This document shows, in pieces, positions 7,135 to 11,919 of a stretch of 11,919 bases of DNA. Position 1 is the stretch's first letter, and the number at the start of each line of letters is the position of its first letter. Source of the stretch: Lunatibacter sp035460985. Lineage in GTDB: Bacteria > Bacteroidota > Bacteroidia > Cytophagales > Cyclobacteriaceae. Both the position numbers and the translations under genes were made by a program. Under the pieces are notes generated by a model. It was not told the DNA's origin. It did not search any database and worked only from the letters and a program-made list of their open reading frames with translations. The DNA lies in NCBI GenBank assembly GCA_035460985.1, contig DATHWC010000038.1, forward strand, positions 1 to 11,919, given 5' to 3'.

Positions 7135-8022
7135 TTAAACATCACAAATTTCCACTCCCTGCTTTAGAGAGGCCAACTTATCCTTTCTCTTCGGGATAAA
7201 TTCCTGCCCCACATATCCTTTGTATCCCGTATCGAGAATAGCTTTCATAATGGCCGGATAATACAATTCCTGAGTTTCATCTATCTCATTCCTTCCAGGT
7301 ACTCCCCCTGTATGATAGTGGGAAATATAGGGGTGGAATTTTTTGATGGTAGCAATGACATCTCCCTCCATGATTTGCATGTGATAGATGTCATAGAGCA
7401 GTTTGATATTTTCAGACCCCACTCCCTTGCAAAGCTCTACGCCCCATGCGGTGTGGTCCGCCTGATAATCCTTATGGTTTACTTTACTGTTAAGTAGCTC
7501 CATACACATGATGACGTTGTGTTTTTCGGCTACAGGCATAATCCGTTTAAGGCCTTTTACGCAGTTGTCTATGCCGGTCTGATCATCTATCCCATTTCTG
7601 TTTCCCGAAAAACAAATGATTTGTTTCAATCCTGCTTCTGCTACTTTTGGTATGACTTCTTCGTAGCTTTTGACGAGCTCATCATGTAGTTCAGGATTGT
7701 TCCATCCCTTTTCTATGCCCATTCCTGCACCCCAAGGCATGGCACAGTCCAGACCGTGCTTTTTCAATATAGGCCATTCCTCAGGCCCTGCCAATTCTAT
7801 TGATTTTAATCCAATTTCTTTTGCGGCGACACAAAGATCCTCAAACGCTATATCGTTGTAGCACCATCTACAAACGGAATGGTTTATATTTCCTTTTAAA
7901 TCTGCGGGTAAGCTATTTTCAGCGGCGAAGAGCCGCTGGCTCAATCCGGGAATTACCATTCCCAAGGCTGCGGTGCCGGCAAGTTTTTTGATTGCGTTTC
8001 TTCTTTTTTGTTGCATATTCAT
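7135..8022 (-). CDS. Tat-exported TIM-barrel sugar isomerase/epimerase, hydroxypyruvate isomerase-like
   Basis: Predicted 295 residues. The N-terminus KRRNAIKKLAG carries twin Arg (residues 7-8) followed by a mild hydrophobic core (AGTAALGMVIPGL) and a small-residue end near Ala33-Ala34, a Tat signal; export folded to the periplasm is expected. The rest is a xylose-isomerase-like TIM barrel: IGLKSIELAGPEEWPILKKHGL (about 70-91), CMELLN (Glu175), LLYDIYHMQIMEGD (Asp211, His214), YHTGGVPGRNEID (about 236-248, His237) and YVGQEFIPKR (Glu274). Glu175, Asp211, His237 and Glu274 are the likely metal and catalytic set. The Hyi-like group isomerises small hydroxy-keto acids or sugars, but exported paralogues in Bacteroidota have no fixed substrate. 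A second ATG two codons in is equally possible as start. It follows the large lipoprotein gene by 12 bases, so one operon. Confidence 0.85.
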   Translation of the reverse strand: MNMQQKRRNAIKKLAGTAALGMVIPGLSQRLFAAENSLPADLKGNINHSVCRWCYNDIAFEDLCVAAKEIGLKSIELAGPEEWPILKKHGLDCAMPWGAGMGIEKGWNNPELHDELVKSYEEVIPKVAEAGLKQIICFSGNRNGIDDQTGIDNCVKGLKRIMPVAEKHNVIMCMELLNSKVNHKDYQADHTAWGVELCKGVGSENIKLLYDIYHMQIMEGDVIATIKKFHPYISHYHTGGVPGRNEIDETQELYYPAIMKAILDTGYKGYVGQEFIPKRKDKLASLKQGVEICDV

Positions 8023-8034
8023 ATTTGGGTTAAT

Positions 8035-11000
8035 TTAAGAATTAGTTTTCAAGCTCATCAGGAATTCCACCAAATCAACCAGCTCCTGTGTGCTCATTGA
8101 ACGTTCCAGACCTGCTGGCATCATGGAGTTTTCCATTTGTGTCATGGATGCTACGTCACTGGTTTTTATGGGCACTGTACTTCCTCCGGGCAATTTGAGT
8201 TCAATATCTGTTTCGGTCTGGCTAGATATGATCCCACCTAGGGTGCTGCCATCCTTCATTTGCAGCATATACCCTTCATAACCGAAGCTAATGCCGGCGT
8301 CTGGATGGATGATGGAAATATATTGGGCTTCTTTGGACAATTTACTTCCTATCTCCGTCAGCTTCGGTCCAAAGTCCATGCCCAGCTCCCCTGCTTGATG
8401 ACAAACAGCACAATTAGTTTTATAAACATTTTTGCCGCTATCGGTATCACCGGACATGGCCAAAAGCTCATTCATGGGAGGGAGGTTGTTTCCCTCCGTG
8501 TCTCCATTATCCAGATATGAATTGGCTTCCATCCGAATACTTTTTCTCCACGCCCTGCTCACCCCAGTGACGGCAGATGCGACTAGATTTTCAGGAAGCT
8601 TCCCTTCCTTTAATAAGGTAATCACGCGGTCTTCGCCACTGTAGCTCCCGCCAATGGAAGCTGCGGCTTCTCTGCGGATAGTTAAAGGTGTTTGTGTGTC
8701 AAACGTCAAACCCTCCAATATCTCCAATGATTCTTTGGTACCCACGCCGCGCAACGCCATGAGGGTGTTTAGAATAGCTTTTTCATCGTCGCTTTTGATT
8801 ACCTGCGTAATTAATGGTTTTCCATTCTGACGCAATAACATAGCCGCTGCCGTCCGGCCTAAATTATTGTCGCTTTGATCTATGGCTAGCTGAAGGAGTC
8901 TGGGATTTTCCTTTTTCACTTCAAACCGTTGAACCATTTCGAGATATTCTTCCGTACCGTAAGTTTCGTCCAACACTGCGGATAAAGCGTTTTGAGCAGC
9001 AACTGATTTCCCAAGATAAGAGGGATCAAGGTGTGTAAGAACCAGCCGGTTAATCCCTTCCGCTTCCTCTTGGCCCTCCTGGCGAATTTGATTATCCTCC
9101 AGCATCTCCAAGAGGGCATTGGATTTTTTGGCCTTATCCGGATTAAAATCGAAGGCCCTAAAATACCTCAACCTGTCCTCTAGAGGCACATCTTTGTCGG
9201 AGGCCAGACTTGCAAGCTGAGGGACAGCCAGACCGGTTCGCGACCTCCATGTGATATCCCGGTTTGCCTTGTTTTCAGATGCTTTATCACCTACCTGCTT
9301 GAGCCAGGCTCCGTAATAGGCGTCCCATTGCTGATCAGCACCGATTCCAAGTGCCTCCAGGTACCAACGATCCTCCCCGTCATGATGGCTAGCCAGGGTC
9401 GCCCATAAGGCGGGAGCTTCCGGGGAGCTGTGATGCCTCAGTGCAATAGCAGCTTCCCTTCTTACCTGGGGATCCGGGTCATTTACCATGTCCGATAGAT
9501 AAGGGATCAGGTCCAAATCTACTTGCCTTGCGGCACGTAAACCCGCGATGCGTAGATTGTGGTTTTCACTGGTGATGGCCTGATCGATATATTTCTTGCC
9601 TATTCCTTCAATTTTAGCCAAAACCCAAAAAGCCCGGGCTTGAATTCTAGGATTGGCGTGTGTTTCAAATAGCTTTTTTAGTCCCGTCTCCGCGGCGGTA
9701 CCTGCGGAGTGAAGCTTTTGCCAAGCGTGATACCTGACGGAAAGGTTGGGATTTTCGAGTGCTTTAAGTGCTCCTTCTACACTTGTGAAGTCAAATTTTG
9801 GTACGGTATACGAAGATTTTGAGGGAGCGACACGGAAAATTCTCCCCCGATTGAGATCGCCCACCTGATGCCCCCCGACACCCGGGTCATACCAGTCCGC
9901 TACCATAAGCGAACCGTCGGGAGCAACGCCTACGTCCGAAGGCCGAAACCACTGGTCTTTGTCACCTTCCATAATATTTACAATGGAGGCGGAATAGCCA
10001 GCTCCGGAATTTTCTACCGGATAGGCCCGAACCACATTGGGTCCTGCATCCGTATGGATCATTTGGTTTTGGAATACTTCAGGCAACAAGTCCCCTTCAT
10101 AAATGACCATTCCGGTAGGCGAACCCGCTCCGGTCTGAAGCAGGTTAGGTACTACGCCGGGGTCATTCAAATGCCAATGCTGTAGCGGTATCTCTTTTTC
10201 TTTATTTGTTCGGTTGACCCGCCAACCGGCTCCTGTCATCTCATCTTTATACCCATAGTTGCCGTATTCCATGACGAAATTAATTCGGACCCCCTTGTTG
10301 CCGTCATCATCGTTATCCGACTGCCACATGGTGCCGTAGGAGTCCACGGCTATTTCGTAGTTATTGCGGAAGTTTTGTCCCAATACTTCAAATTCTGTAA
10401 AATCAGGATTGCATCGGAAAACCAACCCCTCTTTGTAGCTGTCTTTGTTTACGGGATTTCCGCTTTTATCTATTACCACCTTACCGTTCCGGTCAAGAAT
10501 TTGACCTCCCGAATTCCCAAAATTGAAATAATATTTTCCGTCTGGGCCAAAAATAAACGCATGCATGCCGTGGTCATGTTGATCACCGTCGATGCCTTGA
10601 AAAATCACTTCTTTTTTATCTGCCACATCGTCTCCATCGGTATCTGTAAGCAGCCATACATAGGGACTTTGGGATACAATGGCCTGATTTCCCATGACCC
10701 ATATTCCCAAGGGCGCATTTAGTTCCGGATCTTGGTGAAAGACGGTGCTTTTGTCAGCTTTACCATCGCCGTTGGTATCTTCTAGGATCACGATCCGATC
10801 ACCTGCTTCTTTGGTGGGGTTTCCAGTAATGGCAGGTCTATAGTTGTATGCCTCACAGACCCACACCCGACCGCGGTGGTCTATGTCAATATTTGTGGGA
10901 TTAGTTATCATTGGTTCGGAAGCAAATAAAGTTGCCTCTAAATCCTCATGTACCTTTATTCCTACCAAGGCGTTTTCAGGAAGTCTTCTTTCGTCCTCAG

Positions 11001-11124
11001 AGAGTTCATCAAAAGGATGGACTTCATTGTCGGCATCTTTATGTTGAGCCGGCTGGCAAGCGTACAAAAGGCCTATTCCCATTATGAAAATAAAACCCCA
11101 TTTGTTGATTAGAGTTGATGGCAT
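8035..11124 (-). CDS. Large lipoprotein: PVC-type membrane-bound dehydrogenase, HEAT repeats and cytochrome c domain
   Basis: Predicted 1029 residues. Residues 9-22 are hydrophobic and end in LLYA-Cys23, a lipobox, so it is a lipoprotein. From about 55 to 435 lies a beta-propeller of the putative membrane-bound dehydrogenase type first described in Pirellula and Verrucomicrobium, with ASEPMITNPTNIDIDHRGRV (about 68-87), two Asp-rich, calcium-site-like loops (DTNGDGKAD, 116-124; DTDGDDVAD, 161-169) and GVAPDGSLMVADWYDPG (about 399-415). About 450-870 is helical with HEAT-like repeats (NPNLSVRYHAWQKL; DPDPQVRREAAIALRHH). The C-terminus is a single-haem domain: CAVCH at 905-909 and a probable Met ligand in MMPAGL (1001-1006). 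It should oxidise a sugar or alcohol outside the cytoplasm and pass electrons to the haem; the substrate is unknown. First gene of the minus-strand operon; no clear promoter was found in its 81-base leader. G+C is much higher than in the glycan genes. Confidence 0.9.
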   Translation of the reverse strand: MPSTLINKWGFIFIMGIGLLYACQPAQHKDADNEVHPFDELSEDERRLPENALVGIKVHEDLEATLFASEPMITNPTNIDIDHRGRVWVCEAYNYRPAITGNPTKEAGDRIVILEDTNGDGKADKSTVFHQDPELNAPLGIWVMGNQAIVSQSPYVWLLTDTDGDDVADKKEVIFQGIDGDQHDHGMHAFIFGPDGKYYFNFGNSGGQILDRNGKVVIDKSGNPVNKDSYKEGLVFRCNPDFTEFEVLGQNFRNNYEIAVDSYGTMWQSDNDDDGNKGVRINFVMEYGNYGYKDEMTGAGWRVNRTNKEKEIPLQHWHLNDPGVVPNLLQTGAGSPTGMVIYEGDLLPEVFQNQMIHTDAGPNVVRAYPVENSGAGYSASIVNIMEGDKDQWFRPSDVGVAPDGSLMVADWYDPGVGGHQVGDLNRGRIFRVAPSKSSYTVPKFDFTSVEGALKALENPNLSVRYHAWQKLHSAGTAAETGLKKLFETHANPRIQARAFWVLAKIEGIGKKYIDQAITSENHNLRIAGLRAARQVDLDLIPYLSDMVNDPDPQVRREAAIALRHHSSPEAPALWATLASHHDGEDRWYLEALGIGADQQWDAYYGAWLKQVGDKASENKANRDITWRSRTGLAVPQLASLASDKDVPLEDRLRYFRAFDFNPDKAKKSNALLEMLEDNQIRQEGQEEAEGINRLVLTHLDPSYLGKSVAAQNALSAVLDETYGTEEYLEMVQRFEVKKENPRLLQLAIDQSDNNLGRTAAAMLLRQNGKPLITQVIKSDDEKAILNTLMALRGVGTKESLEILEGLTFDTQTPLTIRREAAASIGGSYSGEDRVITLLKEGKLPENLVASAVTGVSRAWRKSIRMEANSYLDNGDTEGNNLPPMNELLAMSGDTDSGKNVYKTNCAVCHQAGELGMDFGPKLTEIGSKLSKEAQYISIIHPDAGISFGYEGYMLQMKDGSTLGGIISSQTETDIELKLPGGSTVPIKTSDVASMTQMENSMMPAGLERSMSTQELVDLVEFLMSLKTNS

Positions 11125-11205
11125 ACTATTTCAGGTTTATACTTTTTAATTGTAATTTTTAATAAAGGTAAAAATAACAAATTATTCGAAAAAAAGAGGA
11201 AAAAA
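11125..11205. other. A/T-rich leader between the lipoprotein gene and the repeat array
   Basis: This stretch must hold the minus-strand promoter of the lipoprotein operon unless that lies inside the repeats. On the minus strand there are near matches to TAnnTTTG (TACCTTTA and a one-base-short TAATTTG) but neither has a convincing TTG at -33. No ORF or hairpin is seen here. Confidence 0.4.
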
Positions 11206-11325
11206 TGGAACACGGATAAAGCGGATGATGCGGATTTTTTTGCTGGGATAATAGTCGGCGTCGATAAAAACAATCCGTGGAAATCCGTACAATCCGTCAA
11301 ATCTGTGTTCCATTCGGTTCAAACT
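11206..11325. repeat. Array copy 1 (120 bases)
   Basis: Reference copy. Left arm 11206-11235 carries three CGGAT motifs, the T run has seven T, and the right arm 11272-11312 carries three ATCCGT motifs plus ATCTGTGTTCCA. This is the copy nearest the lipoprotein gene, whose start codon is 81 bases away. Confidence 0.9.
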
Positions 11326-11454
11326 TGGAACACGGATGGCACGGATAAAGCGGATGATGCGGATTTTTTTGCGGGGATAATAGTCGGCGTCGATAAAAAC
11401 AATCCGTGGAGATCCGTACAATCCGTCAAATCAGTGTTCCATTCGCTTCAAACT
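11326..11454. repeat. Array copy 2 (129 bases)
   Basis: Same as copy 1 but the left arm has one extra 9-base motif (GGCACGGAT), which accounts exactly for the 9-base difference in length. The right arm ends TCAGTGTTCCATTCG. Confidence 0.9.
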
Positions 11455-11562
11455 TGGAACACGGATGACACGGATAAAGCGGATGATGCGGATTTTTTTT
11501 TAAAGTCGCGTCGGTTAAAACAATCTGCGGAAATCAGCGGGCCATCCTTTTTGGAGGTACAA
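11455..11562. repeat. Array copy 3 (108 bases, divergent second half)
   Basis: The left arm is normal (with GACACGGAT as the extra motif). The middle lacks the GCTGGGATA block and the right arm is degraded: ATCTGCGG and ATCAGCGG replace the ATCCG motifs, and the terminal TGTGTTCC is missing, replaced by unrelated sequence ending GGAGGTACAA. Confidence 0.85.
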
Positions 11563-11700
11563 TAGAACACGGATGTTGCGGATGGCACGGATAAAGCGGA
11601 TGATGCGGATTATTTTGCTGGGATAATAGTCGGCGTCGATAAAAACAATCCGTGGAAATCCGTAAAATCCGTCAAATCTGAGTTCGATTCGCTTCAAACT
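11563..11700. repeat. Array copy 4 (138 bases)
   Basis: The left arm has two extra 9-base motifs relative to copy 1 (GTTGCGGAT and GGCACGGAT), matching the 18-base increase. The first bases read TAGAACAC instead of TGGAACAC, and the T run is interrupted (TTATTTT). Confidence 0.88.
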
Positions 11701-11823
11701 TGGAACACGGATAAAGCGGATAAAGCGGATTTTTTTTTGCTGGGATAATAGTCGGGCGTCGATAAAAACAATCCGTGGAAATCCGTACAATCCGTCAAAT
11801 CTGTGTTCGATTCGCTTCAAACT
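11701..11823. repeat. Array copy 5 (123 bases)
   Basis: Left arm as in copy 1 in length, with AAAGCGGAT repeated twice. The T run is two bases longer and the middle reads GTCGGGCGTCG with one extra G, which together explain the 3-base difference. Confidence 0.9.
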
Positions 11824-11919
11824 TGGAACACGGATAAAGCGGATAAAGCGGATTTTTTTTGCTGGGATAATAGTCGGGCGTCGATAAAAACAATCCGTGG
11901 AGATCCGTAAAATCCGTCA
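11824..11919. repeat. Array copy 6 (96 bases visible, cut by the window end)
   Basis: Near-identical to copy 5, including the GTCGGGCGTCG middle, so copies 5 and 6 look like the most recent duplication. The window stops inside the right arm after ATCCGTCA. Confidence 0.88.

Larger units (their letters stand above)
11206..11919. repeat. Tandem array of about 120-base units, each an imperfect inverted repeat (six copies, last cut by window end)
   Basis: Copies start at 11206, 11326, 11455, 11563, 11701 and 11824, giving spacings of 120, 129, 108, 138 and 123 bases. Each begins TGGAACACGGAT (copy 4 TAGAACACGGAT), continues with CGGAT every 9 bases, then a T run, a conserved middle (TGGGATAATAGTCGGCGTCG), and a second half of ATCCG every 9 bases that ends TGTGTTCCATTCG or similar. 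The second half is the reverse complement of the first in its main blocks (TGGAACAC, CGGAT, CGGATTT), so each unit can fold into a long imperfect hairpin. All reading frames through it encode low-complexity Ile-Arg-x peptides that follow from the 9-base period, so I see no gene. The region is over 700 bases long and continues beyond the window. Confidence 0.93.

Noticed and set aside
8090..11047. Plus-strand open frames of 60-115 codons opposite the lipoprotein and isomerase genes
   Set aside because: They lie wholly antisense to genes with strong domain motifs, have no coherent protein features and are expected in longer G+C-richer coding DNA.
11182..11820. Several open frames of 79-101 codons within the repeat array, on both strands, with repeated peptide blocks (such as FDGLYGFPRIVFIDADYYP)
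   Set aside because: The 9-base period is a multiple of three, so stops are avoided in register and the same peptide recurs with each unit. The products are low-complexity Ile-Arg-x strings with no start signal; they are by-products of the repeat.
11206..11919. CRISPR array
   Set aside because: There are no unique spacers between short identical repeats; the whole 120-base unit is repeated, and no cas gene is visible.
11206..11919. Integron attC cassette array
   Set aside because: Units have inverted arms and a suitable length, but there are no cassette ORFs, no recognisable GTTRRRY/RYYYAAC core sites and no integrase in view.
11206..11919. Insertion sequence or transposon end
   Set aside because: No transposase frame, terminal inverted repeats around a gene, or target-site duplication is visible; the inverted symmetry is internal to each short unit.

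Overview
The window looks like chromosomal DNA of a Bacteroidota bacterium, perhaps a marine or soil member of the Cytophagales (Cyclobacteriaceae-like). The reasons are low G+C, weak Shine-Dalgarno signals, a TAnnTTTG-type promoter match, and a Tat-exported sugar isomerase next to a very large lipoprotein dehydrogenase/cytochrome, a pairing familiar in glycan-degrading Bacteroidota. The taxonomic call is inference; there is no rRNA or other marker gene.

Bases 1-7062 (plus strand) are the distal part of an extracellular or surface polysaccharide (EPS, capsule or O-antigen) biosynthesis cluster. In order: the 3' end of an unidentified gene; a helical, alpha/alpha-toroid-like protein of unknown function; a Wzy/ligase-type membrane protein; a GT4 glycosyltransferase; a GT2 glycosyltransferase; a possible 53-residue small ORF; a UDP-glucuronate 4-epimerase-type SDR; and a WecA/MraY-type sugar-phosphate transferase. 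The first five genes overlap end to end (11, 4, 35 and 4 bases), so they are almost certainly one transcript. A 277-base gap with a perfect 16-bp palindrome separates them from the epimerase. The inferred logic is that the WecA-like enzyme loads the first sugar-1-phosphate onto undecaprenyl phosphate, the glycosyltransferases extend the repeat unit, the epimerase supplies UDP-galacturonate, and the Wzy-like protein polymerises or ligates.

Bases 7082-7125 form a 20-bp perfect hairpin with a GAAA loop, a bidirectional terminator between convergent operons.

Bases 7135-11124 (minus strand) are a two-gene operon with visibly higher G+C: a 1029-residue lipoprotein (beta-propeller dehydrogenase, HEAT repeats, cytochrome c domain), then a Tat-secreted TIM-barrel isomerase 12 bases downstream. 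Both act outside the cytoplasm, probably in sugar oxidation or isomerisation.

Bases 11206-11919 hold no convincing gene. They are a tandem array of six copies of a roughly 120-base unit. Each unit is itself an imperfect inverted repeat whose two arms are built from a 9-base CGGAT/ATCCG motif. Copy lengths differ mainly by multiples of 9. The array runs off the window end and is the most unusual structure here.
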